Source: Antedon mediterranea
Lineage: Eukaryota > Echinodermata > Crinoidea > Comatulida > Antedonidae
NCBI RefSeq assembly: GCF_964355755.1
Contig: NC_092675.1
Coordinates: 8,156,312-8,220,311, forward strand
Length of the DNA: 64,000 nt
Direction: 5' to 3'
Both the position numbers and the translations under genes were made by a program. Below, one piece after another: positions 1-11,763 of this stretch (position 1 is its first letter; each line of letters starts with the position of its first letter). Below the pieces are notes generated by a model. That model saw only the letters and a program-made list of their open reading frames with translations, did no database searches and was not told the origin of the DNA.

Positions 1-1
1 A

Positions 2-376
2 TTCGATCCATTTTGCTGGGATAAAGATGATGGAGCATACGCAGATCCAAGAAACTGCAACATGTATTACTGGTGTGACGATCAGATAGCTTTTCATTAT
101 GCTTGTCTTGAAAACCAGGCTTATAATGCGTATCAGAATACTTGTAACAGAGAAATTGGTTGCCACAGCTTAGAACCTCAATACCAACAACTAGACGCAG
201 AATGCGAAACTGCTAATGGTTACTTTCCAGACAACAATTACTGCAAAGGATACTACGTATGCATCCTAGGCTCTGCCCAACGCCTTGAATGTGATGGAAA
301 TCTGGTTTTCAATCCACAAACCAAGAAATGTGACTTTGTTTCCAATGTTCCAGAATGTCAACCTGAAGATCAGTAG
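2..376 (+). CDS. Peritrophin-like protein, last exon (two chitin-binding type-2 domains)
   Basis: The frame is open from base 2 to the TAG at 374-376, so the exon begins before the window. Two CBM14 (peritrophin-A) modules are visible. The first starts with FCWDKDDGAYADPRNC and continues through MYYWC to REIGC. The second runs from AECETANGYF through NNYCKGYYVC and LECDGNLVFN to KKCDF and VPEC. Six-cysteine spacing and the aromatic residues around C3 fit the family, which binds chitin outside the cell. No signal peptide is visible because the 5' exons are missing. A second gene of this type lies broken at 26.7-28.9 kb. The family call is strong; the exact role is unknown. Confidence 0.85.
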   Translation, partial: FDPFCWDKDDGAYADPRNCNMYYWCDDQIAFHYACLENQAYNAYQNTCNREIGCHSLEPQYQQLDAECETANGYFPDNNYCKGYYVCILGSAQRLECDGNLVFNPQTKKCDFVSNVPECQPEDQ

Positions 377-1203
377 TTAAAATGCGTTTACAGTCCATTT
401 ATAGGCTGTTTTTACAAAATTGTAAATCAGTTGTACAAATTACTGAAAAACAAATTACTATAGGAAGTATGAAACAATAGGTATTGTGTTTCGGGGTATA
501 TAACAATAGAGGTATTACCGTATATAATATAAATTAGTTACAGGCTATCATGTTGTGTTGGTAAAATTTAAAGTGGGTTAATTCAGTATGTTGCCTACTA
601 TATGCTGTATAATTTAAATTGTACAACTTGTAGTCCAGTTTTACAAAGTACTGACAAGTTAATGACTACGGAAGTATAAAACAATAGGTGTTTTTGATAT
701 ATAACAATTATTATAGGTATTATTTAATTTGATTACTTGACATCATGTATGGTCGGAAATTTTAAAAGGAGATACTTATGTATGCACGTGCATGAGTATT
801 TTGATTAATTAAAAAATAAATAATAAGATCGTTAAAGGTGTCTTGGTAGAACAGGCCGACATATAATTAATACTGGTATTTTATAACAACGACAAAAATA
901 AAAAGATAAGAATATAATGAGTATGTCTTGATTGAACTATACCGGAAATTATAACAATAGAGCTTCGCGATGCATGAATTGTGTGACGTCAAGCAAGATG
1001 TTAGTTTCACTATTTTTCAAAAAAAGTAAAACAAATAATAATTACTTCTAACTTTAAATTAACTTTCATTTTCATTTAAATGGTTTACGTTTTACATAGA
1101 GAATTTGTTGTTTCCTTTTAAAATAAAACAAAAAGGAGGTAAAGAGGAACGCTACTGACATCATGCATAAATTATTTTAGTGTGTATGGTAAAGGATGAC
1201 TAA
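377..1203. other. AT-rich non-coding spacer with a diverged ~190-bp duplication
   Basis: No gene is supported. Segments near 424-590 and 614-770 share ordered words such as TTGTACAA, ACTGACAAGTTAATGACTA-like text, GAAGTATRAAACAATAGGT and TATAACAAT, which suggests an old tandem duplication. This could be the 3' UTR and flank of the preceding gene. Confidence 0.4.
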
Positions 1204-1269
1204 ACAGAGGCACATAAAAGTAATGAAATAGATTTTACTCGGACGCTAATCAAATCGGATCAGCGGCAG

Positions 1270-1464
1270 ATGATTTCCCCATATTTTAAGTTTCCAGTAC
1301 ACAAAATATCGAGAGAAAATTTAGATTGTGATTACATTCAACTTCTTGATAAAAGCTCAGCTGATACTTTGTATAAACAATGTGAGGAAGAGATTGATTA
1401 TTTTACAGGTGATCTTGCAAAGGTGAAAGTGTTTGGTAGATGGTTTAATATACCTAGAAAACAG
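1270..1464 (+). pseudogene. ALKBH2: ALKBH2-like gene, N-terminal coding exon
   Basis: The ORF from ATG 1270 ends at a canonical donor, CAG|GTTAGT, at 1464/1465. Its 65 codons end YFTGDLAKVKVFGRWFNIPR plus KQ. This matches the ALKBH2 segment preceding the ATYGD motif (human YFTGALARVQVFGKWHSVPRKQ, recalled). ALKBH2 is a nuclear Fe(II)/2-oxoglutarate dioxygenase that removes alkyl lesions from DNA. The exon itself looks intact. It is filed as a pseudogene because the only downstream ALKBH2 exon found, at 11764, is frameshifted and lacks a metal ligand, and the middle catalytic exon is not recognisable. The frame is open back to 1204, so an acceptor upstream of this ATG is possible. Confidence 0.75.
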
Positions 1465-2339
1465 GTTAGTTTCTCTTTATATTTCTTCATGATGTTAATA
1501 TAGGCTACATACTATTACGTTTAAAATAATGCATGTTTACATTTTCAATACCGGCCTACAGCACTGTTTTTGTTTTTTGAAACAGATAACAGTTAATCAG
1601 AATCCAACTGATTATAATTGTATATTCATAAGAGAAACATTTTTAATAGTAGGCCTATGTTTCAACTCGACAGGTTTCTTATTAGTAGAGGCTATATATG
1701 GTTTGACCTTGAAAAAATACTAATAAAAGGTCTTTTGGTATTTTCTTGTAGCTTTAGGTGTGAATAATTACCAAAAAATGTTTGCAGCCTTCTAGTTGCT
1801 GCGTTAGTGAGATATTGAGGGTCAAAGGTCAGTGACCTTTTTGTGGCATTTGATGGCTCATAACTCCTCAACTCCTAGGTTTAAAAAGATAAATGTGGTG
1901 TCTACATCTATGTTTTAATGGTCAAACAACAAAATAAAGTTTTTTTCAAATTTCGGGTTACTTGTGCCATTGGTCAGATAGTCGGGTCAAAGGTCCTTGA
2001 CCTTTATTCATTAATAACTAGGACCTGGGTAAAATTTGTATTCATTCAATTTAGGAGAGAATATCTCAACTGTTATAGGGTAATTAGACCCCAAGGAACA
2101 ACATGGGATATGTGCCAAATTCGTTATCTAGGGCGAACATGCCCAAAATCGGGGTCAAAAGTTAGAAATGTGTTCTTCTTATATCTCGACAACCACTTAT
2201 CATACAGATTTGCTTTTGGTGTCAAATTGTTCAGAATATACATATTTATATTTGGTCTAACACAACTTTTACCAAAAAAAATGACCGGAAATGCTTTTAC
2301 TGACCTTTGACCAAAAAACACATTTTCGGGTTAAATTAT

Positions 2340-3120
2340 TATTTAAAATGTCAATGGACACACTGTATGGTATCAAATGAAAGCATATACAATAAGCTAC
2401 ACTTTGCTACCCAACTTGTATTAAACATTTTTTAATTAGGAATCTAATCTTATGGAAAATGTGTGCATATTTTGATTACTTTTATACAAAAATGAATATT
2501 TAGTAGCGTAATTGTTGTGCTTATTTATATAATATTAAATAATTTTAAATAAGTGCTTGGAAGAACTATTTGGTATCAAATAAAAGCCCATACAATATTC
2601 TATCCATTGCTATCCAACTTGTAATAAAAATCTGTAATTATGATGCTACTTTGGTGAAAAATGTGCATATTTTATCGCTTTTTGACAAAAATTGGTATAC
2701 ATTATCAGATAGTGTTAATTTATTTTGGTTTATTTATCAATATTAAATAATTCAAATGTTTGAAAAGACATATTGGTATCAAAGGAAAGCACATACAATA
2801 TGATATCCATAGCTACCCAACTTGTTTTTAATTATGTGATGTTATTTTTGGAAAATATACATATTTTATTAAATTTAGACAAAAATGAGTATAAATTAAT
2901 GTAAGTTTATTTTTGGTGAAATAATTCTAGCATTGTAATGAAATATTTGGTATAAAAAATAAAAGTCCATACAATATGAAATCAATTGCTTACCCAACTT
3001 GTATTGAAAATCTATAATTATGATGCTAAGTTTTTTGAAAATATTATTTTTTTTGACAAAAATGAGTATATGAGTATACATTAAGCATTGTAAATTTATT
3101 TTGGTTTATTTATAATTTAT
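2340..3120. repeat. Four tandem ~190-200 bp subrepeats inside the foldback
   Basis: The ordered words TTGGTATCAAA, AAGC.CATACAATA, GCTACCCAACTTGTA and TAATTATGATGCTA recur near 2369, 2571, 2774 and 2949. A diverged inverted remnant lies near 3190-3260, after a C15 homopolymer at about 3164-3178. Confidence 0.7.
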
Positions 3121-3535
3121 AATCCTAGAGTTTTGATGAAAGTTTATTAAAATATGCATATTTCCCCCCCCCCCCCCAAAAAAAAAGATTAATTTTCAAT
3201 ACATATTATAATCTGTATGTACTAGGTATCATGTTTTATAGGGTTTCATTTGATACCAAATTGTTAATTCAAACACTTGACTTAAATTTATAATAAACCA
3301 AAATATATTTACACTGGGCAGCTGGGTGGAACAAAAAGTGCAGATGGATTAGTGGTCCACCTAAGAGATCTTTTGCAAACTGAAGATCTACGTATAATTA
3401 AATTGTGAATATATTATGATTGTGATTTGTCGTGAAGAGATTTTTATGTAATTAACATTAATTTTAAAATAATGTGTTGTTTAATTGGAAGCCAGTGACG
3501 TTTATACAATATTGGTGTAATATATTATGCAAATC

Positions 3536-4461
3536 TTAAGTGCCGGATACAAGTCGAGCTGCAGTATTTAAAAGAATAAGTTGTAGTTTATTAAGTTCTT
3601 TATCTGGTAGACCAAGCCAAATGACATTGCAGTAGTATAACTGTGATGTTATTAGTGCATGAACAAGTTTAATAAGCGAGGAGTGGGTTAGGGATTTTCG
3701 AATTGTTCTTATGTTATGAAGGTGGTAGGTATCATATTTACTAATGTTGTGGATATGTCTAACCTCCAACGATGGTGTGATTGATGTTTCTAGCAATTTC
3801 CAATTTCTTGAAGTGTTTTGAATGAAGAAATAAGATTTCTGTTTTACCAGGGTTAACAAGAGCATGTTTTTAGTTAGCCAATCCTGAACATCAACAACAC
3901 AAGCTTCGATAACCGACTTTGCCTCATTAAACTATGCTGGTTTAAAGCTGATGTTCAGTTGTTTATCATCTGCGTACACATGATATTGGACACAATGTCT
4001 CTTAATGATATCACTCATGGGCGAGATGTAAACTAAAAACAATACTGAACCCAGTATTGATCCTTGAGGAACATCGCATTTCAGGTCGATAGAGGTGGAT
4101 TTGACATTACCAATCTGGACCTGCTGCTTCCTAGAATACAAATATGACTTGAACCAATTCAGAGCAGATCCACGGATACCAATAGACGAGAGTCTTGCAA
4201 TAAGAATGGAATGGTCCATGGTATCAGACAGACAGGAGGAAGTACACAGAAAAAGAGACAATTTCCTTTACCCAGAGCTTAAATAATATCATTATGCACC
4301 TTGAGAATGGCTGACTCTGTACTGTGGTGCTTTCTATATGCTGATTGAAGAGGGTCGAACAGATTATTGTCGTCAAGAAAATGTATGAGATCTAAAGCAA
4401 CGCATTTCTCAAGGATCTTAGATAAGAAAGCGACATTAGAAATAGATCGAAAATTTGCCAT
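3536..4461 (-). pseudogene. CR1/L2-like LINE reverse transcriptase relic
   Basis: Three minus-strand ORF pieces follow in order. 4461-4279 carries the NLSFLSKILEKCVALDL-type and QSAYRKHHSTESAIL motifs. 4261-3932 carries DHSILIARLSSIGIRGSALNWF, VPQGSILGSVLF and YADDKQL, the catalytic YADD with its following T changed to K. 3865-3536 carries LTSQLYYCNVIWLGLP, the C-terminal RT part. Frameshifts separate the pieces, so it is dead. It sits between the arms of the foldback and looks like a later insertion or captured cargo. The clade is assigned by motif appearance only. Confidence 0.8.
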
Positions 4462-6440
4462 GGAAGTATGATCCAGTGAAGGCTTCTTTAAAGAGGTGTA
4501 ACTAGACCCAACTTCAAATCATCAGAAAAGGTCGTACCAGTTGATAAAGATAAATTAATAATTCTAAATACTGAAGTCAATTATGCACATTTTCCATAAA
4601 ATTAGATTCCTAATTAAAAATTTTCAATACATATATTGGGTAGCAATGGGTAGCATATTGTATATGCTTTCATTTTATACCATTAACATTTTAAAGAATA
4701 ATTTAACCCGAAAATGTGTTTTTTGTCATTTTTTTGGTCAAAGGTCAGTAAAAGCATTTCCGGTCATTTTTAGGGTAAAAGTTGTGTTAGACCGAATATA
4801 AATATGTATATTCTGAACAATTTGGCACCAAAAGCAAATCTGTACGTTAAGTGGTTGTCGAGATATAAGAACCACACATTTCTAACCTTTGACCCTGATT
4901 TTGGGCATGTTCGCCCCAGATAACGAATTTGGCACATATCCCATGTTGTTCCTTGGGGTCTAATTATCCTATAACAGTTGAGATGTTCTCTCCTAAATTG
5001 AATGCATACAATGAATAAAGGTCAATGACCTTTGACTCGACTATCTGACCAATGGCACAAGTAACCTGAAATTTGCAAAAACTTTATTTTGTTGTTTGAC
5101 CACTAAAACATAGATGTAGACACCACATTTGTCTTTTTAAACCCAGGAGTTGAGGAGTTATGAGCCATCAAATGCCTCAAAAAGGTCACTGACCTTTGAC
5201 CCTCAATATCTCACTAACGCAGCAACTAGAAGGCTGCAAAATGTTTTTGGTATTTATTCACAACTATAGCTACAAGAAAATACCAAAAGACCTTTTATTA
5301 GAATTTTTTCAAGGTTACATAGGATAAATGTCACATATAGCCTGTACTATATGGTGATACGGGTTTAACATATAAATATTCAGGCAATATAGTGCCAGCC
5401 TTGCCATGGCCAACGTTCCTGAAAGATCTTCGAGATTAATTGAAAGCAGTCACAGGGTTCTACTTCAATTTTGTTTTGGTTAACAGGTACATATTTATTT
5501 ACTCTAGTAGCTAGATCAACTTTCGTATGCACTTTGAGGTCCAGAGAATTTGACTTCAGAAATTGGTTTAGAATGGTCAAACAATCATTATTGGCTTGGT
5601 TACACATTTTGAAAATGTGGCGAAAGGTCAAAAGGTCAGGGTGAAATGTTATCAAACTAAACACCAATAAGTCCTTAAATCTCGACAACCACTGGTCACA
5701 GCGAGGTAATTTTGGTCTCAAATTGATCAGAAGATTTACATTTATATTCAGTCTAATGGGACGTTTTAGTCAAAAATGACCGGAAATGCCATTTCTGACC
5801 TTTGACCCACACCCCAGGGCATGTATGTATCTTCGTAATTTTTTTTTTTCTCTTTTGTGGCGCAAACACCACTTTTATTCACATTCATATTATCTCATAT
5901 TACATAAAATCAGTACAGTACAGTATTATTTAACTTTTAAATGTCGTTACAGTTCATAAGTAACATTTTTACATATATGAATTCTGTATTACTCCTTTTT
6001 TCATTAGTTTTCTTATATTTTGTTATATACTTGACAGGATCATCATTATCATCTATCCCGTTTTAAAATAGTCCACACATTTTCATTTGTTTGTTTTTAT
6101 TTTACAACCCGGATTATACAATACTGTATATTTATATACATGAAAAAAAAAAACAATAATAGCTCAGTACCAGTAACCCGTATCACTGTAATTCTTTTTC
6201 TGTTAATCGTATCAAATTAGAAATTATATTATCATAATCTTATTTCTTAAAGCTACCCATTTTTCTATACTTGTTTCTTTATTGTTACATGTTTCACATT
6301 CAATGTTATATAACATATTGCTTTTAAATGAATTCCATAAAGATTTACCCACTGGCTTATTTAGTGCAGATAACATTTTTATTCTATAAATAGTAAATGC
6401 TGCAAAAGTGTAAATATTATACAGATATTGACTGTTTAGA

Positions 6441-6585
6441 GGTTAAATATAAGATTTGACATCCCCGAGGGAATGATATTATGTTCGAGGGAATATATAT
6501 TTCCCGAAGCGCCAGCTGAGGGAAATATATATTCCCCGAGAACTTAATATCATTCCCGAAGGGATGTCAAATCTTATATTTAACC
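6441..6585. repeat. 145-bp palindrome, MITE-like
   Basis: GGTTAAATATAAGATTTGAC at 6441 is matched by GTCAAATCTTATATTTAACC at its end. The inner arms GGGAATGATATTA and GGAATATATATTTCC also pair, around a short centre near GCGCCAGCTG. The sequence can fold along nearly its entire length. Confidence 0.8.
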
Positions 6586-7202
6586 GATATAAAAGGCAAT
6601 ATCTGTTATATACAATTATAACTTTTTTGATGGAGTAAGAGCAGTTTTCTGTTTGGGCTCATGCCTATTACTTGCTCCTGGCAAGATGAATTGTAAAATG
6701 TACTTTATGAACTTTTGCCGAATAAATATTATTATTATTATTATTATATATTATATAGCCAAGAACAGGTCTGCTGCTGGGTTGGGTGAAGCTAGGCTAG
6801 GCCTCCTATAGCCTATAGCTATAGTATTTGTATTGTATTTAAACAAGCCTGCCTAGACACCTTACCTTGCGAAGAATAATATACAGATAATTACTATATT
6901 AATGATTCCTTGGCAATAAAATATTCACTTAGGCCTAGGTCGTTTAAATTAACAGAAGAATTTCCATCAATAAGCCTATTAATAATAATATTATAATCAG
7001 GTAGGCCGAATAAACAATTCGTCTTCTTCTCTTCGAGGAGCCGAATCACCGGATGTTCAGCGCGTACTAGTTACTAGGTTACTACCGTGAGTATTGACCA
7101 ATCACAAACAGTGTTTCATCACATTTAGGGTGGACTAATAACAAATGAGGGCGCTATGTATGCATAGCTTAAATAGTTTAGATGATTAATTTCTTCAAGC
7201 AA

Positions 7203-7275
7203 GCTACGTGGCGCAGCGGTTGAAGCGTTGTCTTGCGATGGGGTGACAATTCCACCCGAGTTCAAGATCGAGTAG
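7203..7275 (+). repeat. tRNA-derived SINE head
   Basis: TGGCGCAGCGG (A box consensus TRGYNNANNNG) is followed about 40 bases later by GAGTTCAAGATC, close to a B box but with one mismatch. This is the layout of an RNA polymerase III promoter in a tRNA-derived SINE. Downstream, CGAAAATTACACAGTCAATA is duplicated at 7316 and 7389 (73-bp period). Confidence 0.5.
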
Positions 7276-7621
7276 ATGACTTTTGTTTTTTATCGGCAAC
7301 GCGAGTGTTGGCACACGAAAATTACACAGTCAATATCATCGTACTCGAGAATCTATATGTTTAATGACAGGGGACACGATAATTACGCGAAAATTACACA
7401 GTCAATATCATCGTTCTCGAGGATATATACGATTTACGATCCTCGCAGCGGTAGTCATGTGATGCAGTTTCAACCAATCACGTTCGCGTATTTACATAGG
7501 CTATGTAATATAATCTATTAGCTTATCTCCCGTTCCTAGTATTAATTGTTTAAATGATATATTATTGTGATTTAAACTTACAAAGATACTAAGCATTTTC
7601 CTCCAATATTTCTGAATAAAT

Positions 7622-10391
7622 CTACAAATGATTTTCATTTTCAATTTCTCCACATTTGTCACACGTTTGTGTTTCCTTAACTTTCCACTGATACAGCCGT
7701 TTGTTGGTAGGCAGTATTCTATGTAACATCTTATAATTGAATTGTGCTAGTTTCTTATCTTTCATTTTACATACTTTCCGTAACCAAGAAGTTTTCCAAT
7801 CAATGTTGTTATCATTGAAGTACTCTTCCCAATTTAGTTGTGACATTGGAATAATGAAATATTCTTTCACAAACCATGAGTATATTAGTTTGGTAGTACA
7901 GTATTAATCTCATACTTGGTCCCAACTAATTCATCATTATCATCACAATTGAAAATATCTACCTCCTTAATAATACGTTTCCATTGAATTGGTATTGCCT
8001 TGATAATGCAAAATACTCATTTAACCAGTTTGTTTTACATTGTAGTTTCACCAGTATTTCGTTTGATGTTAAAAAAGCGTTCTTATTAACAATGTCTTTA
8101 ATACTGATAATGCCACTGTCAATCCAATGCTTGTAGAAAAGCAATTTTTTTTTTAGTTTAACGTAGTGGTTTCCCCACAGTTGCTCATTCATTATATCGT
8201 TATAAGTTTCAGGTTTTTTTTAGAGATTCTGTTATAATTTATGTTGGCTTTTATCATATTTTTGTAAAACAGTGGAATTTTATCAGAATTAACATCAATA
8301 ATGTTATAACATGACATATTAAGTAAAACATTAACATCACATATTTTTTTAATATAATACATTGGAATATTTTTCCATTTAGCACCATCATCATTCATAA
8401 TTTATTTTAACCAGCCACACATGAGTGTGTTAACATGAAGAGTAAAATCAGGCATTTTAATGCCTCCCATCTCAACTTCACCAATTAGAGTTTTTCTTTT
8501 TATCTTTTCCCTTTTATTGTTCCAAATAAAATTATATATTAGATTTGTAACTTGTGTATATACATATTTTGGAACATCAGTGATATTTGCAGCATATGTT
8601 AATTTAGATAGTGCAAGACTTTTCAGGATTATTATTCTACCAAAAATTGAGAGATTTCTAGCATTCCATTGTTTTAAAGTCTTTTCTAGCTCTATTAATT
8701 TAACATCCCAGTTTTTTCTGGTACATTCTTCTGTATTATACCCTACATATATGCCTACAATTTTGATCGGGTGTTTTACCCAATTTAATTCTAAAGGTCT
8801 ATCTATTCTGTTCTTCCATTTACCAATCCAAAAAGCATTGGTTTTTTTTTATTTAGTGTCATTCCAGATACTTCACAAAAACGTTCAATTACACTGACTG
8901 CTGACTTAATACTTTTGTCATTACCAACATACAAAACAGTATCATCTGCTAATCGGCTTATTCTAGCTTCTATGTTATTTTCATTATTTGGAAGTTTAAT
9001 ACCCTAATAGTCATCTTTGTTTCTTATTCTAGATGCCATTACTTCAACCACTAAAATGAATAACAGAGCAGATAGAGGACAAACTTGTCTAATACCTCTT
9101 TCCATTTTAAAATTGTTTGAAAACCAACCATTGTTAACTGTGACACATTCAACGTTATCGTATAATACTTTTACCCAGTTACAAAAGAACATTCCAAAGT
9201 TAAACTTTTCTAGAACATTGAACATAAAATCTCTGCTAATAGAGTCAAAAGCCTTCTTAAAATCTACGGTAATTATTGCCCCTTCGATATCATTACACTC
9301 TGTATAATAAAGCAGGTCTTCTATTAACCGAATGTTTTCACCAGCGGAACGGCCTTTTATATAACCTTTTTGGTCTGAACTTACTATTGATTTAATAACC
9401 ATTTTAAGTCTGTTACTTAATACATGTGCAAGAATTTTGTAATCGGTGTTTAAGAGGGTAATGGGACGCCAATTATTCAAATTTTCTCTTTCTCCATCCT
9501 TGTACAAAAGCGCGATTACACCTCGTTTTTGCGAAAAGGATAATTCTTGAGAATTATAACTTTCATTTAACGCATCGCAAATTAAATGTTTAATATTATT
9601 CCAAAAGAACACATAAAATTCAACACTTAGACCATCCGATCCAGGTGTTTTATTTTTTTCCATCATTGAAATGGCCTTTTTACATTCATCAATAGTGACG
9701 TAACCTTCACAATTTTCTTTTTCTATTTCTGAAAGCTTGTTTATAATAGAATTACAAAGGTATTTATTAATTTTTCCAGGGTTTATAACATTTTTGCGTA
9801 TAAACCTTCGAAATGTTGTATTTGTTCCTTTAAAATATCAATTGGGCTCGTTGCTAAGCTTCCATCTTTAGTAATTAAACTTTTTATGTGTTTCTTTTTA
9901 CTTTTGGATCTTTCTAACCCAAGAAAGTATTTTGTATTCCGCTTGCCTTCCTCGATCCATTTTACTCTGGACCTAATTTGCGCGCCTTTTGCTTCTACAT
10001 TATAAATGTTTTCAAGCTCTATTTTTTTGTTTTCAATTTTATTTTCAATGGTTATATCACAATTTTGAGTATTCATAATTGTTTCATTTAAGTTTTTTAT
10101 TTGTTTTTGTAATTTTTCTTTCTTTTTATTCTGGTTCTTATTTTTTTGTTTTCCGTATGCAATTGAAAATTCTTTTATTTTTGTTTTTACAAGCTCCCAT
10201 AACAAACTTGCACTTACAGGTTCTCTATTATTTTTTAGTATTGAAACATCAATTATTTTAATTACTAATTTTGTAAATGTTTCATCTTTCAGAAAGCTAT
10301 TGTTGAACATCCATAAACCAGGACCGCGTATTTTTTCATGCAAATCTATTATAATTGATACCGCCTGGGAGAATAGCTGGACGAATGTCAC
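7622..10391 (-). pseudogene. ORF2 (reverse transcriptase) of the Tx1/L1-like LINE, decayed
   Basis: Minus-strand fragments in order are 10391-9783 (linker after the missing endonuclease; lysine-rich, ARSRVKWIEEGKRNTKYFLG-like), 9666-9004 (RT), 8398-8192, 8192-7959 and 7870-7622. RT motifs include KTPGSDGLSVEFY, NWRPITLLNTDYKILA, KGYIKGR, VDFKKAFDSI and GIRQVCPLSALLF, where the family usually has QGCPLSP. The LADD motif lies after an in-frame stop near 9002 (minus-strand text SRLADDTVLYVG). Several frameshifts and stops make it inactive. Confidence 0.85.
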
Positions 10392-11450
10392 AGGCTAAAA
10401 CATCTCCATTTGGTATCTTCGTAATTACTGTTTGTAGACACTTGAATTTGGTCTTAAATTGTTTGAAATAAACATTTTGTTATTTGTTGCACATTTTTAA
10501 AAATGTTACAAAAGGTCAAAGGGTCAGGGTCAAGGGTTATATGAACAAATATAAATAGATACTTGTATCTCGGCAACCACTTGTCGCAGCAAGTTAATTT
10601 TAGTCTCAAAATGTTCAGAAGGCATGCTTTCATATTCAATCTAATGGGACATTTTAGTCAAATTTAGTCAGAAATGCCATTTCTGACCTTTGACCCACAT
10701 ATCATGGTATCTTCATATCTCTGTAAGTACTGGTCGTAGAAACTTAAATTTGGTATCAAATTGTTCGAAATATACATATTCACATTCATTGTAATAGAAC
10801 ATGTGGTTAAAAGATGAACAGAAATACTATTACTAATGTTTCAAACAAAAAACAAATATCTACATAACTTTTCCAGTAATGTTATGCAATAACTGATACT
10901 TTAAATTGTTTCAATTTCAAGTACTAGTTATTGCTGTCCACGAGAACAATTTTGATATAAACGAGATAAAAGTACCTTTATTTATTTGTTCATATAACCC
11001 TTGACCCTGACCCTTTGACCTTTTGTAACATTTTTCAAAATGTGTAACAAATAACAAAATATATATTTCGAACAATTTAAAACCAAATTCAAGTGTCTAC
11101 GACCAGTAGTTGCGGAGATAAGTACATGCCCTGGGTTGTGGGTCAAAGGTCAGAAATGTCATTTCCGGTAATTTTTACCTAAAATGTCCCATTAGACTGA
11201 ATATAAATGTATACCTTCTGATCAATTTGAGAACAAAATTACTTCGCTGTGACCAGTGGTTGTTGAGATTTAAGGACATATTGGTGTTTGGTCTTATGAC
11301 CTTTCACCTGACCTTTTGACCTTTCGCCACATTTTCAAAATGTGTAACCAAGCCAAAAATGATTGTTTGACCACCCTAAACCAATTTCTGAAGTCAAATT
11401 CTCTGGACCTCAAAGTGCATACGAAAATTGATCTAGCTACTAGAGTAATT

Positions 11451-11763
11451 ATATATCTATGTTTATATTTGTTATAATTAAATAATGCAAACGTTTCTTA
11501 TGGCTACATTGTTTAACATTGATAATGATTTATTCTAAATTTTACTCTCAAGATTGTATAATTGAAAAATATCAGTAATCAGTCTTTTCGTCAACTATTA
11601 GCATCTCTCACTTTTTTAACCGCACAAAACTGTGTTTAATTATGTTGTACGGTTTATTGTTTTTTATGCTAAAAATTTAAGTGGAAAATGGATATTTATG
11701 TAAATATTTTCTAGCTTAAATTATAGTAAATTTTTTAAATTTTAATTTATGTTTCTTTACTAG
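11451..11763 (+). other. Non-coding segment before the ALKBH2 last exon
   Basis: No clear exon is seen. Around 11626-11648 the words for KTVFNYVVR end at CG|GT. The phase would join the next exon to give R-Y, reminiscent of the ALKBH2 segment TFNFVLINRY, but upstream text does not match and has stops. It may be the relic of the missing middle exon or chance. Confidence 0.25.

Larger units (their letters stand above)
1705..5313. mobile_element. Foldback element with ~750-bp terminal inverted arms
   Basis: The left arm (about 1705-2470) and right arm (about 4580-5313) are reverse complements with scattered differences. Both carry AATAAAAGGTCTTTTGGTA, the pair GGTCAAAGGTCA/TGACC, ATGTAGACACCACATTT (either orientation) and GGAACAACATGGGATATG. 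The middle holds ~200-bp subrepeats and a minus-strand LINE relic. No transposase or clear target duplication was found. It lies in the apparent intron of the ALKBH2 relic. Confidence 0.75.
6434..7505. mobile_element. Composite insertion nested in the Tx1-like LINE
   Basis: The LINE text breaks after 6433 and resumes about 7505. The insert contains a palindrome (6441-6585), a LINE-like 3' end ending AATAAATATTATTATT (about 6586-6750), unclassified sequence and a SINE-like segment. Boundaries are approximate; I did not find a clean target duplication. Confidence 0.55.
5841..10412 (-). mobile_element. 5'-truncated Tx1/L1-like LINE with 14-bp target site duplication
   Basis: GTATCTTCGTAATT occurs at 5827-5840 and again at 10413-10426, exactly flanking a minus-strand LINE. 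The low-coordinate end has the expected oligo-T (minus-strand poly-A) at about 5839-5850. The copy begins inside ORF2, downstream of where the endonuclease should be, and runs through RT and a C-terminal CDKCGEIENENHL zinc-finger-like region. A further insertion (6434 to about 7505) splits the 3' part; downstream ORF2 text resumes at 6433 (minus strand: IYRIKMLSALNKPVGKSLW, then CETCNN). Target duplication and order establish a real retrotransposition event. Confidence 0.88.
5490..11450. mobile_element. Second foldback element of the TGACCTTTGACC family, split by a LINE
   Basis: The left arm is 5490-5840 continuing at 10427 to about 10560; the right arm is about 10975-11450 in reverse complement. 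Shared words include ACTCTAGTAGCTAGATCAA, TTTGAGGTCCAGAGAATTTG, CACTGGTCACAGCGA and ATTCAGTCTAATGGGAC. Within the arms a ~150-bp unit built of 'tatctcgacaaccactggt...', 'tatattcagtctaatgggac' and 'tgacctttgaccca' repeats. A piece of the same family occurs at 46590-46745. Confidence 0.75.

Noticed and set aside
1918-2321. Opposed ORFs of 130 and 65 codons
   Set aside because: They lie in the foldback arm, lack motifs, and the same text recurs non-coding in the other arm.
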